From Chitinophagales bacterium (GTDB lineage Bacteria; Bacteroidota; Bacteroidia; Chitinophagales; UBA2359), in contig JAWKLZ010000001.1 of assembly GCA_041392475.1 (NCBI GenBank), positions 496,001-560,000 on the forward strand: DNA of 64,000 bases, read 5' to 3'. Below are positions 48,101-55,930 of this stretch, piece after piece. Below the pieces are notes generated by a model. That model had not been told where the DNA came from, made no database searches, and saw only the letters and a list, made by a program, of their open reading frames with translations. The position numbers were made by a program, and so were the translations under genes. How positions within the stretch are numbered: the first letter of the stretch is position 1; each line of letters starts with the position of its first letter.

Positions 48101-48313
48101 GTTGTCCTCAATCTTCAAAACAACCCCTTCCTCAATTTCTTCTGGAGAAGCCCCTGGATAGGCAACTGAAATGGTGATAAGTGTTGAAGGTACTTGTGGA
48201 AAAAACGAAGATTTCATTTGGGTAACTCCTCTTAGCCCAAAAAGCGCAATGGCTATCAGCAGCACATTCACTGCCACTGGATATTTAATAAAATAGGCGA
48301 TTATTTGTTTCAT
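45155..48313 (-). CDS. RND efflux transporter permease subunit (AcrB-like)
   Basis: 1052 residues, 12 membrane helices in the usual 1+5, 1+5 arrangement with two large periplasmic loops. FGMIIVIGILVDDGIVIGEN in the fourth helix carries the Asp pair used for proton relay, and ALIGIVVNDGLVLIGKFNGF is the matching later helix. It exports drugs, lipids or metals by proton antiport as part of a tripartite pump with the adaptor at 48410 and TolC at 43777. The substrate cannot be read; the sequence is of the hydrophobe/amphiphile (HAE) rather than the heavy-metal (CzcA) type in my reading. Confidence 0.95.
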   Translation of the reverse strand: MKQIIAYFIKYPVAVNVLLIAIALFGLRGVTQMKSSFFPQVPSTLITISVAYPGASPEEIEEGVVLKIEDNLRGLVGIDRVTSKSSENSATITVETFEDADIDIVLADVKNAVDRVPNFPTGMEPIVVAKRESMDEAISFTVSGENVPLKTLKQITRTIEADLRATEGISQVEVTGFPQEEIEIAVRENDLRAYDLTFEEVARAVSNANILTTGGNIKTDTEEYLIRANHRSYYGDELDYIVVRSDPSGRKILLKDIASTRDKWSESPDRLYHNGNTAIQVRISTTNNEDLVFAAAKVNEYIEKFNQENNNIQLNVNRDASITIAQRTQLLMENGGIGILLVLILLSLFLKPTLAFWVAAGLPVSFLGMFIFAPSLITINVVSLFGMIIVIGILVDDGIVIGENIFYHYELGKTPIQAAIDGTMEVIVPIISAVLTTIIAFSTFFYVQGRIGHFFSQVATVVLLTLGISLIEALIILPAHIAHSRALQRETKPFLLNVYADRFMLWLRNNIYTPVLVFFLKNQLLGFAIPIALFIITLGAMNGGIIKFTFFPSVASDQATITLQMPQGTSEHITDSLISIIEVAAWKVNEDFTARQTGNLSVIENTIRRIGPGTSNATLSVNLLPGESRDFSSDEISSAIEREAGPIYGVENLEYNSGSNFRGKPVSVSLVSNDIKELKQAKEVLKTKMTEMPQLKDISDNDPMGIKEIRLTLKDNAYLLGLSLNEVMTQVRSGFFGRSVQRFQRGRDEIRVWVRYDKQERNSIKNLDNMWIVTPSQNRVPLSEIADYQIERGEVSINHLNGKREILVEANLKNFKDSATEMLDSVKVNIMPSILSQHPNITALYEGQNRDAMKTTNSMRSVLPGILFLIYAIIAFSFRSYSQPLLLFTMIPFSLIGVAWGHYIHGFPINMLSMLGIIALIGIVVNDGLVLIGKFNGFLKEGMPFGEALYEAGRSRFRAILLTSITTIAGLAPLIFETSRQAQFLIPMAISIAYGIFVATFLTLFMLPLLLSVNNTLKVGGTWVTTGNRPTREDVEAAVIEQKSEEHELEMR

Positions 48314-48409
48314 AGTTGGATATTAAAAATACTGGATGTTGAAAGAATAGATTGCTTGGAATGTCTAAAAATTGTATCCTATACCAAGAGAAAATGTTTA
48401 GCCGTTTTC

Positions 48410-49522
48410 TTATTCAAAAATTTTGACCTTCATGCCATCGTATGCGCCTGGCAAAGATTTGGCTAAAACCTGTGTTCCATTCTCCAATCCACGAACAACT
48501 ACTGTATTTTGTTTGAAAAAGACAGGATTTACTTCATGAATAACCAAGAAACTATCCTTAACTACAAATACTTTATTTTCATCAAACAATAATTTTCGAG
48601 AGAGTTCATACGTATTCACCTCCTCTTTTGCAGTCACTTCTGCTTCCAAATACATTCCCTCTTTAAGCCCACTGCCACTTACTTGAATGAAAACAGGAAT
48701 TGTTTGAGAAGCTTCTTCTACCAAACTATTGATTCTAGCTACCTTTCCCTTCCAAGTTTTGGTTTTTTCTACATTGTGCAAATCAACGGTCTTTCCGATT
48801 TTCAATAAATCTGCATAACTCGTATTGATAGCTACCTCCAATTCATACAAATTGGGATTGATTAGTTCTCCTAAATTTTGCCCAGCCCTGACCAATGCGC
48901 CGTGACGAACCAAACTTTGAGTGAGAATGCCCGAAAAAGGGGCATGAATGGTGTATTTCGACAGGCGTTCTTCCATATTTTTGATGCTGTAAAAAGTAGG
49001 CAGTATGTTTCGACCTGCAATGAAGAGTTTTTCTTTTTCATTGAAGGGCGTAGGTAATTGAGGAACAAATCTGTCAATATTGAAGTCACGAACATAGGCT
49101 TCCCAGTTTGGAAAAGATTCGGGGTAGTCCATTCGCAAATCAGGTAAAAGACCAACAATTTGGTTATAAAGAGTGCTTTTTTGAGCCCGCATATTGGCAC
49201 GATGCTCGTCGGCATTGATTTTTATGAGTAAATCTCCTTTTTTGTAGTATTCGCCAGGAAGAAAATCTCGACCTGTGTCTTCAAAAATACCTTGTACTTC
49301 GGCAAATAATTCGATTCTTTCTTTGGCTGCCAAATTACCACTGGTAGTAATGGTGATAGGGGTACTGCCATTTTTTACCGTATCGGTGACGACCATAGCG
49401 ACCTTTTTTTGAGGTTTGGGCTTTGGAGGGTTTTGCGTGTTGCTTAGTTTTTTGTTCATAAAAACTGCCCCTACGACTAGTAAAATGGCAAGAATGGATG
49501 TAATAATTGTGCGTAAATTCAT
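48410..49522 (-). CDS. RND periplasmic adaptor subunit (membrane fusion protein)
   Basis: 370 residues with an N-terminal membrane anchor (TIITSILAILLVVGAVFM), barrel-sandwich lipoyl halves split by a helical hairpin (GEYYKKGDLLIKINADEHRA; YTIHAPFSGILTQSLVRHGA), then beta-barrel and membrane-proximal domains. It bridges pump and TolC. The gene is 26 bases downstream of marR and 96 upstream of the pump, in one operon. Confidence 0.93.
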   Translation of the reverse strand: MNLRTIITSILAILLVVGAVFMNKKLSNTQNPPKPKPQKKVAMVVTDTVKNGSTPITITTSGNLAAKERIELFAEVQGIFEDTGRDFLPGEYYKKGDLLIKINADEHRANMRAQKSTLYNQIVGLLPDLRMDYPESFPNWEAYVRDFNIDRFVPQLPTPFNEKEKLFIAGRNILPTFYSIKNMEERLSKYTIHAPFSGILTQSLVRHGALVRAGQNLGELINPNLYELEVAINTSYADLLKIGKTVDLHNVEKTKTWKGKVARINSLVEEASQTIPVFIQVSGSGLKEGMYLEAEVTAKEEVNTYELSRKLLFDENKVFVVKDSFLVIHEVNPVFFKQNTVVVRGLENGTQVLAKSLPGAYDGMKVKIFE

Positions 49523-49548
49523 AGGTTAAAAAGTAGTTTGTGCTGCAA

Positions 49549-49998
49549 CTATTTGTATTGTATTTTAATATTTTTTTGTAATTTTTTCATCACTTCAATG
49601 ACCGTAAGTACCTCCGTCACGGTAATACCCATTTCTAATTCTTCTACAGCCCCTTTCATGGTTTCAAAAGTAGCTTCAAATATTTTATTTCCCTTGGTAG
49701 TCAAGAATATCTTATTCACTCTTTTGTCATCCACATCTGGTATTCGTGCCACGTAGTTTTTCTTTTCCATCGTATTGATAAGCCTTGTTAATGAGGCCTT
49801 ATTGCGTTCGGTAATCAGTGCTAAATCGTTTTGAGCCTGCCCATCTTTTTCATGCAGTCTGCTCAACAAAATCCACTGTTCGGTTGTCAAATCGAAGTTG
49901 TGTTTTTTGAAGTGATCTGCCATAAATACCCGCAACATTTTGGCAGTTTTACCGATCCAAGGAAGTAAGGTTGTTTCTAAATTTGGAAGTTGTGACAT
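49549..49998 (-). CDS. MarR family transcriptional regulator
   Basis: 149 residues. The winged helix reads LTTEQWILLSRLHEKDG, NDLALITERNKASLTRLINT (recognition helix), and the wing KNYVARIPDVDDKRVNKIFL with the conserved DxRxxxxxLT-like end (TTKGNKIFE). First gene of the efflux operon, hence a probable local repressor responding to pump substrates. An inverted repeat overlapping its promoter (50043-50058) is a candidate operator. Confidence 0.92.
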   Translation of the reverse strand: MSQLPNLETTLLPWIGKTAKMLRVFMADHFKKHNFDLTTEQWILLSRLHEKDGQAQNDLALITERNKASLTRLINTMEKKNYVARIPDVDDKRVNKIFLTTKGNKIFEATFETMKGAVEELEMGITVTEVLTVIEVMKKLQKNIKIQYK

Positions 49999-50027
49999 TG
50001 ATTTTGATTAGAATAATCGTTACAATG

Positions 50028-50058
50028 CAAAAGTAGGTAAAAAGTTGTTGGTGCAACT
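50028..50058 (-). promoter_or_regulatory. marR-efflux operon promoter with overlapping inverted repeat
   Basis: On the minus strand TTG (50056-50054) and TACTTTTG (50035-50028) are 18 bases apart, a good match to the Bacteroidota -33/-7 pattern. AGTTG-N6-CAACT (50043-50058) covers the -33 box and fits a MarR-dimer operator. The first coding base is 30 bases downstream of the -7 box. Confidence 0.6.
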
Positions 50059-50099
50059 AAATTTTTGGAAAAATTAACACTTCATGAACTTACAAACTA

Positions 50100-50145
50100 A
50101 AACGCCGTAGAAGAGACTATATTTATTTGTCTATCTACGGCGTTT
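50100..50145 (-). terminator. Terminator hairpin downstream of the MoxR gene
   Basis: Perfect 11-bp arms AAACGCCGTAG (50100-50110) and CTACGGCGTTT (50135-50145), with inner AGAC/GTCT pairing. It lies just after the MoxR stop and before the marR promoter, with T-rich flank on the minus strand. Confidence 0.75.
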
Positions 50146-50173
50146 AATATAAAACGGTTTGTATTGAAGTATT

Positions 50174-51181
50174 TTATGGGACTTCTACCTTGTTCAATAT
50201 ATCGTCAATGATGTTTTCGGAAGTGATGTTTTCGGCTTCCGCTTCGTAGGTAATGCCGATGCGGTGACGCATGACATCGTGACAAATTGCCCGAACGTCT
50301 TCTGGAATCACATAACCTCGTCGTTTGATAAACGCATACGCTTTACACGCCAAAGCCAAATTGATGCTTGCACGAGGCGAACCACCGTAGCTAATCAAAG
50401 GGGTGAGATGTCCCAAACCATATTTTTCGGGGTTTCGACTCGCAAAAACGATGTCCAAAATATAGCGTTCTATTTTTTCGTCCATATATACCTGACGCAC
50501 TACCTCTCTGGCTCTCAGCAAAGATTCTTTCCTTAAAATAGGATTTACTTTCCCAAAAGTTTGGTTGATGTTCATCCGCATGATGTGGCGTTCATCTTCA
50601 AATTCTGGGTAGCTGATAATGACCTTCAACATAAATCGGTCGAGTTGTGCTTCGGGTAGAGGATATGTACCTTCTTGCTCCAATGGATTTTGAGTGGCCA
50701 TCACCAAAAAAGGCTCTTCCAAGTCAAAGGTAGTATCACCGATGGTTATTTGACGCTCTTGCATCGCTTGAAGCAAAGCACTTTGTACTTTTCCAGGCGC
50801 ACGGTTGATTTCATCCGCCAAGATAAAATTGGAGAAAACTGGTCCCTTTTTGACCGTAAACTCGTGTGCCTTTTGATTATAAATCAGTGTACCAATCAAA
50901 TCGGCAGGCAAGAGGTCGGGGGTAAATTGAATTCGGCTAAAATCGGCTTGTACGGCTTGTGAAAGTGTTTTGATGGCCAGTGTTTTTGCCAGCCCAGGAA
51001 CACCTTCTAGTAGAATGTGTCCTTTAGAAAGTAATCCTAACAGAAGTCTTTCCAGCATGTATTTCTGTCCGACAATGACTTTGCCCAGTTCTGCGTTGAG
51101 TATATCTACAAATGCGCTTTCACGCTCTATGCGCTCGTTTAGTTCGACAATGTCTATCATTGGAGAAATGGAATCGCTCAT
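50174..51181 (-). CDS. MoxR-type AAA+ ATPase (copy 1)
   Basis: 335 residues from ATG 51181 (MSDSISPM); an upstream ATG at 51247 would add 22 untypical residues. Walker A LLEGVPGLAKT, Walker B FILADEINRAPGKVQSALLQ, sensor 1 LVMATQNPLEQEGTYPLPEA, all AAA_3/MoxR signatures. MoxR proteins act as chaperones for vWA-domain partners in metal-enzyme assembly or envelope stress. No DUF58 or vWA gene lies next to it. It may be read with the upstream barrel-like gene at 51285 (103-base gap). Confidence 0.93.
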   Translation of the reverse strand: MSDSISPMIDIVELNERIERESAFVDILNAELGKVIVGQKYMLERLLLGLLSKGHILLEGVPGLAKTLAIKTLSQAVQADFSRIQFTPDLLPADLIGTLIYNQKAHEFTVKKGPVFSNFILADEINRAPGKVQSALLQAMQERQITIGDTTFDLEEPFLVMATQNPLEQEGTYPLPEAQLDRFMLKVIISYPEFEDERHIMRMNINQTFGKVNPILRKESLLRAREVVRQVYMDEKIERYILDIVFASRNPEKYGLGHLTPLISYGGSPRASINLALACKAYAFIKRRGYVIPEDVRAICHDVMRHRIGITYEAEAENITSENIIDDILNKVEVP

Positions 51182-51240
51182 GGTAGTAAATTTGAAATAA
51201 TTGATTGTAAAATTGTGGGAACTGTGGAATTGTTGATTAC

Positions 51241-51261
51241 ATCCCAATGAAAAATCGGGAT
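51241..51261. repeat. ATCCCGAT-type palindrome
   Basis: ATCCCAAT-GAAAA-ATCGGGAT, one mismatch in an 8-bp stem, between the barrel gene and MoxR. Related to the hairpins at 7784-7802 and 9121-9141. Confidence 0.5.
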
Positions 51262-51284
51262 TTTGTTATCAATCAACCATTAAG

Positions 51285-52004
51285 TTAAAGGCTATTGAAA
51301 GTAATACCAACCGAAATAGGATAGATTTTCGGCCCCTTGTTTTTTTGAAGTAAGGTAGCCAATGAATATTCTCCAATCAAATTGAAGCTACCATATCCGA
51401 TTCTTACAGTTCCTGCATATTTCAGTCTATTGAAGTTATAAAGGTCTTTTTGTTTGATAAATATTTCACGAGATGTATTGTCAATGATGTCTGAACCTTT
51501 GTATTTGTGCTTGGCTTCCAGTAGATAACCTACACGAACTCCTAAGCCCAACTTCCAAGTTTTATTGCTTTTATTGGGGTTGGTTCTTAGTCTAAGTTCC
51601 AATGGAATGACCAGATGGGTAGTGCTAATTTTGTTTTTATTGACAGTAAGGTTTTCAGCAAAGGCGGTCATTGTAGTGCTTACCACATTGTCAAGGGTAT
51701 CATAACCCAGCCTTACATTACTGAATACATTGGAATTGGTGATGCCCAAACCTGGTGCTACACTGATATTTTTAGAGTTGGCGATGGGAATATCGTAGGT
51801 ATATAAAAAGTTAATGCCACGGCTATGCCATTTTGTTTCAACAGTGGTGGGTTGCGTGTCCCATATCCAATTACTGTGTACAAATTCAATCGTAATCCTA
51901 TCTCTTGTTATCGCTTTGGGATTTGGAGTAGGGTCTTCTTCTTGTTGGGCCATCAAAGGCATACTCATCCACACACACACAACGAACCAGAAGATTTTTT
52001 TCAT
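51285..52004 (-). CDS. Putative outer membrane beta-barrel protein
   Basis: About 239 residues from ATG 52004; the TTG at 52010 is less likely. A signal peptide (MKKIFWFVVCVWMSMPLMAQ) is followed by alternating polar/hydrophobic strands with aromatic girdles (GINFLYTYDIPI, KWKLGLGVRVGYLL-like, VRIGYGSFNLIGEYSLATLL) and ends in a short strand with terminal hydrophobics (VGITFNSL), as in small porin-like or PorT-like barrels. No specific family can be named. It has its own promoter (52035-52066). Confidence 0.7.
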   Translation of the reverse strand: MKKIFWFVVCVWMSMPLMAQQEEDPTPNPKAITRDRITIEFVHSNWIWDTQPTTVETKWHSRGINFLYTYDIPIANSKNISVAPGLGITNSNVFSNVRLGYDTLDNVVSTTMTAFAENLTVNKNKISTTHLVIPLELRLRTNPNKSNKTWKLGLGVRVGYLLEAKHKYKGSDIIDNTSREIFIKQKDLYNFNRLKYAGTVRIGYGSFNLIGEYSLATLLQKNKGPKIYPISVGITFNSL

Positions 52005-52034
52005 TATCAAAATTTTTAATTAAAAAGGTAAGGG

Positions 52035-52066
52035 CAAAGATATAACACTTAAACTACTTCCTCCAA
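52035..52066 (-). promoter_or_regulatory. Promoter of the barrel-protein gene
   Basis: Minus-strand TATCTTTG (52042-52035) with TTG at 52066-52064, 21 bases apart, fits the Bacteroidota consensus. It lies in the 98-base gap between the kinase stop and the barrel gene start. Confidence 0.55.
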
Positions 52067-52102
52067 CGTATGTTCACCAAAAATAGCTGCCTTTGCAGAA
52101 AT

Positions 52103-54277
52103 TCAGGTTTTAGGGAAGGAGATATAAAAGTGAGTGCCTTTGTTTTCTTCGGATTCCATCCAGATGATGCCGCCATGTTTGATGGCTATTTTTTGACAAA
52201 GCGCAAGTCCAATCCCCGTTCCTTCGTAGTCTTGTTGGCGATGTAGGCGGTAAAAAATGTCAAATACTTTTTTCTGAAACTCCTCCGGAATACCAATACC
52301 ATTATCTGCTACTTTAATGATATATTGTCGAACATCTTCTTGTACTGAAATGATAATGTGAGGTGAAACGTTGTCTTTTTTAAACTTGATGGCATTACTA
52401 ATCAGGTTTTGAAAAAGCTGCAATAATTGAGAGTAATAACCCTTGATGATAGGTAGTTGGACTACTTCAATATGTGCATTGGTATCTTGTATTTTCAACT
52501 GAAAATTATCCAAAACATCTTGAACCACGCTATTGAGGTCAACTAAATCCTCTTGTTGATTGTTATTCAACAGTGTAGCATACTTCAATAGGTCTTCAAG
52601 TAGTTTATTCATCCTATTAACACCCGATGAAATAAAGCCCATAAATTCTTTGGTAGAATCGTCAAGGTGCGATTTGAGCCTGTGTTCCAGCAATGTGGTA
52701 TAACTACCAATCATTCTAAGCGGCTCTTTCAAATCGTGAGAAGCTGCGTAGGTAAATTGCTGCAATTCTTGATTGGCTTGTTTCAACAACTCGTTTTGAA
52801 CTTCAATTTTTTTCCGTTTTTCGAGCAGCAATGCTTGGTATTGGTTTTCTTTGGTGAGAATTTCTATTTCTATTTCTTTTTTCTCAGTCTCATACGCTAT
52901 TTGCATATCAATGATTTGATAATACTTTTGTTCGTCCAGCAATTCTTGCTTCAGTTCTACATATTTGTTTCTGAATGCCAATGCAGTTTCAAAACTTTTC
53001 AATTCTGCATAGGCATTGGACAACACATCAAAAACTTGTGAAAGGTGGTGTTTATCTTTTCGGCTCAAACACAGTTTTTGACCTTCTTCACCGTATTTGA
53101 TGCATTTTTCAAAATCTTGTTTTGCCAAGAATATTTCGGCCAAGTTGATTAAGTGAGCATGATAATCAGCCGTTTCATGACTCATTTTATCGAAGTATTG
53201 TTGCGCTTGAAGTGCTAAAGCGTATGCTTCATCATGATTGCCCTTTGAGTTGTAGAGTTGACTTTTATTGACAAGAGAAGTCGCAATCCTTTCATTGAAG
53301 TTGATGCGGGTTGACAATTCCAAACAAAGAGTATAATAGGTATCTGCAAGTTCTAATTCCCCACGACCAAAATAGAGATCACCCAAATTAATTAACAATG
53401 CAGTTTCATCTCTTTTGTCAATGGCATCAATGTAATTGTTGTATACAATTTCGTAGTGTTTAAGTGCCTCTTCGTTATTAGAGAGAAGTGTATAAAGCGT
53501 TCCTATATTTCCATGACACTTGGCAATGTTGCTTCTATATTGAATGGCTTCACTTTTCTTCAAGGCATCCATTAGGTGTGTCATACAATTCTTGTAGTCG
53601 CCCGTACTTCCGTAAGCTACCGAAAGATTGATTAGTGCCACCATTTCAGTTTCCTTGTCTTGTAGCGACTGAGCCAATACGAGCAATTGTTTGGCATATT
53701 CAAAAATATCGTGGTATTGAAGGGTAGCAATATATAGAGAAGAAATAGAGTGCAATGAACGCATCAACAGCACTTTATCATCATTTTCATTGGAGTAATG
53801 ATAACATTCAAAGGCATAATCTAATGCAGTGCTAAAATTGTTTTGTAAGCCATACAAACCCACAAAAATCATATAGGCATTGTATTTCCCTTTTGTATAA
53901 TCATTTTCTTCACACAGTTTTAAGCTTTTTTCTACAAAATCATAGGCTTTGCTAATATCTTGATTATTAAGATATGCATGGGCCATAGAATTGTAAATAT
54001 CTGCTTGGGCAAAGGGTGAATCTAAATAGGGAATTAGTTCGTATGCTTTGTTTGCATACTCCAATGCTTTTTCAATTTGCACATGATTACCGCTATAAAG
54101 TCCTTTCCTTTGCGAAATTTTGACCATCAAAATATAGGCTTGAGCAAGTTCTTCATGGTTTTCTACAGCTTTGGCATTTTCTAAAGCGAGTTCCCCAAGT
54201 TCGAGTGCTTTTGATAAATCACACTGCTTCAAAGCCGTTGTTATTTTTTGAAAAAGAGTGTGTTTAGATGGTGTCAT
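52103..54277 (-). CDS. Cytoplasmic TPR sensor histidine kinase
   Basis: 724 residues with no signal peptide or membrane helix. Residues 1-430 are tetratricopeptide repeats (AYDFVEKSLKLCEENDYTKG and similar), then a coiled coil, a HisKA domain with the phospho-acceptor His 514 in ASHDLKEPLRMIGSYT, and an HATPase domain with the N box, G1 DNGIGIPEEFQKKVFDIFYR and G2 GTGIGLALCQKIA. It should autophosphorylate in response to a TPR-bound partner. No response regulator is adjacent. It is divergent from the peroxidase at 54592 across a palindrome-rich gap. Confidence 0.93.
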   Translation of the reverse strand: MTPSKHTLFQKITTALKQCDLSKALELGELALENAKAVENHEELAQAYILMVKISQRKGLYSGNHVQIEKALEYANKAYELIPYLDSPFAQADIYNSMAHAYLNNQDISKAYDFVEKSLKLCEENDYTKGKYNAYMIFVGLYGLQNNFSTALDYAFECYHYSNENDDKVLLMRSLHSISSLYIATLQYHDIFEYAKQLLVLAQSLQDKETEMVALINLSVAYGSTGDYKNCMTHLMDALKKSEAIQYRSNIAKCHGNIGTLYTLLSNNEEALKHYEIVYNNYIDAIDKRDETALLINLGDLYFGRGELELADTYYTLCLELSTRINFNERIATSLVNKSQLYNSKGNHDEAYALALQAQQYFDKMSHETADYHAHLINLAEIFLAKQDFEKCIKYGEEGQKLCLSRKDKHHLSQVFDVLSNAYAELKSFETALAFRNKYVELKQELLDEQKYYQIIDMQIAYETEKKEIEIEILTKENQYQALLLEKRKKIEVQNELLKQANQELQQFTYAASHDLKEPLRMIGSYTTLLEHRLKSHLDDSTKEFMGFISSGVNRMNKLLEDLLKYATLLNNNQQEDLVDLNSVVQDVLDNFQLKIQDTNAHIEVVQLPIIKGYYSQLLQLFQNLISNAIKFKKDNVSPHIIISVQEDVRQYIIKVADNGIGIPEEFQKKVFDIFYRLHRQQDYEGTGIGLALCQKIAIKHGGIIWMESEENKGTHFYISFPKT

Positions 54278-54591
54278 TTTTCATTGAAATGTGCTGTTGG
54301 CAAAATATATAAATATTTAAGTTATGGGTGAAGTGAGCTAAATGCCAAGAAGTAAACGTCAATATAAGGACTTATATTGATACAAAGTTTATTTGAATCG
54401 AATAAAAAAGTAAAAATAACACTTCTAAATCTATTAGGCATACTGTTTATTTCAACAATTTGTATGCCTAAAAAGGATAGATGACAAAAAAGTCATAGTA
54501 CTTTCAAAAGAATATGGAGAAAAGACGCAACTTATTCACGGTTCTAATAGTTTGTAATAATGTTTTTTGAAAGAAAACGGTTTTGTCATCT
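54278..54591. promoter_or_regulatory. Divergent intergenic region with three inverted repeats
   Basis: A 314-base gap without ORFs between kinase and peroxidase starts. It contains TCAATATAAG-GA-CTTATATTGA (54359-54380), TTAGGCATAC / GTATGCCTAA with an 18-base loop (54434-54443, 54462-54471), and ATGAC-AAAAAA-GTCAT (54481-54496). Their number between divergent genes suggests operators or transcript structures. Confidence 0.5.
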
Positions 54592-55725
54592 ATGAAAAAA
54601 ATTATCATACTACTTATTATTTTAATGCCAATCATCCTATTTTTGGATGCTTGTCGAACAGACGATGATCTTCCTGAACCTCCTGAAATTGATGTGATTA
54701 ATTGGGATACTATTGATTATAATCCTACTTTGAGAGTAATTGAAGTACATGAACTGGTACCTCCATTTCCTTCAAATCCTAATAATCTCCTGACCGAACA
54801 AGGGGTAGAGTTGGGGCGAATGTTATTTTATGATCCTATTCTATCGGGGGATAGCACTCAATCCTGTGCAAGTTGCCACAATCAGCAGTTTGGTTTCACT
54901 GACAACGGAAGTGCTTTCAGTGTTGGTATTGACGGTATTGCAGGGAATCGTAATTCAATGGCTATCATTAATTTGGCATGGAAAGACCGCTTTTTTTGGG
55001 CGGGACGAGCAGCAAGTTTAGAAGAACAAGCACTTGAGCCTGTTCCGAATCCTATCGAAATGCACTTAGAATGGGGTAAAGCGGTAGAAAGATTGATGCA
55101 GCAGACAGATTATCGAGTTGCCTTTTACAAAGCTTTTGGTATCAAAATCATTCAGAAAGAAGATGTTGCCAATGCACTTGCCCAATTTGAACGCACCTTA
55201 ATAAGCATAAACTCTCCTTATGATCAGTATTATCTTGGACTAAATGATGACCTTTCAGAGGATGCGATTGAAGGGAAAGCAATTTTTTTCAGTGAAAAAG
55301 GAGATTGTTTTCATTGTCACGGGAATGATGTCAACAATTTATTCGCAGATAATTTGTTTGCCAATGATGGACTAAATTCTTCAGAAGAATATTTGTCATT
55401 AGAAGATAAAGGACTGGGTTCTATTACCAACAATGTGATAGACAATGGTATGTTTCGTGTGCCAACACTGAGAAATATTGATCTTACAGCACCTTATATG
55501 CACGATGGACGTTTTCAAACATTGGAAGAAGTGGTAGAACATTACAATTCAGGTATGAAATATTCGCCTAACCTTGATCCTAATTTTGCGGTTCGCTTCA
55601 AAAATGGAGTATATCAAGGATTGGGTTTGACCGAAAAACAAAAAAGGCAATTGGTCGTCTTTTTGGAATCTTTAACCGACACCACATTTATCAATAACCC
55701 AGCCTTTTCAAATCCGTTCAAATAG
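54592..55725 (+). CDS. Di-heme cytochrome c peroxidase family lipoprotein (CCP/MauG)
   Basis: 377 residues from ATG 54592 (TTG at 54583 rejected). Lipoprotein signal peptide ending LDAC. Two haem-binding sites, CASCH (92-96) and CFHCH (239-243), with the family stretch QEGVELGRMLFYDP-like sequence before the first and VPTLRNIDLTAPYMHDGRF after the second. Typical role: reduction of H2O2 in the periplasm with electrons from cytochromes, or oxidation of protein substrates. An adjacent methylamine-type partner is absent, so peroxidase is the default. Confidence 0.92.
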   Translation: MKKIIILLIILMPIILFLDACRTDDDLPEPPEIDVINWDTIDYNPTLRVIEVHELVPPFPSNPNNLLTEQGVELGRMLFYDPILSGDSTQSCASCHNQQFGFTDNGSAFSVGIDGIAGNRNSMAIINLAWKDRFFWAGRAASLEEQALEPVPNPIEMHLEWGKAVERLMQQTDYRVAFYKAFGIKIIQKEDVANALAQFERTLISINSPYDQYYLGLNDDLSEDAIEGKAIFFSEKGDCFHCHGNDVNNLFADNLFANDGLNSSEEYLSLEDKGLGSITNNVIDNGMFRVPTLRNIDLTAPYMHDGRFQTLEEVVEHYNSGMKYSPNLDPNFAVRFKNGVYQGLGLTEKQKRQLVVFLESLTDTTFINNPAFSNPFK

Positions 55726-55888
55726 AAGTAAATGAGAGGTTTATTGTTTACTAAGGAACAGAAAAAAAATCTTGTATTTTCTTCTTTGATACAGCAAATT
55801 AAACGCTTTTCATCTCGTTTTTTACTGCAAAATTTACCTCGAAAAACGTCATTTATTAGTTATACCATAAAAACTACTTCAAATTCGT

Positions 55889-55896
55889 TATTTTTG
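55889..55896 (+). promoter_or_regulatory. Putative -7 promoter box of the PPIase cluster
   Basis: TATTTTTG followed by CAGCC, the common TATnTTTGCA form, lies 34 bases before the first PPIase gene. It overlaps a 65-codon ORF (55732-55929), which is one reason to discard that ORF. Confidence 0.5.
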
Positions 55897-55930
55897 CAGC
55901 CAAATTTTTACAAACAAATATTACGATAAA

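Noticed and set aside
47628..48161. 177-codon ORF antisense to the RND pump gene
   Set aside because: Shadow of a well-supported gene; no protein character of its own.
55732..55929. 65-codon ORF before the PPIase cluster
   Set aside because: Overlaps the likely promoter at 55889 and has no recognisable features; probably noncoding.
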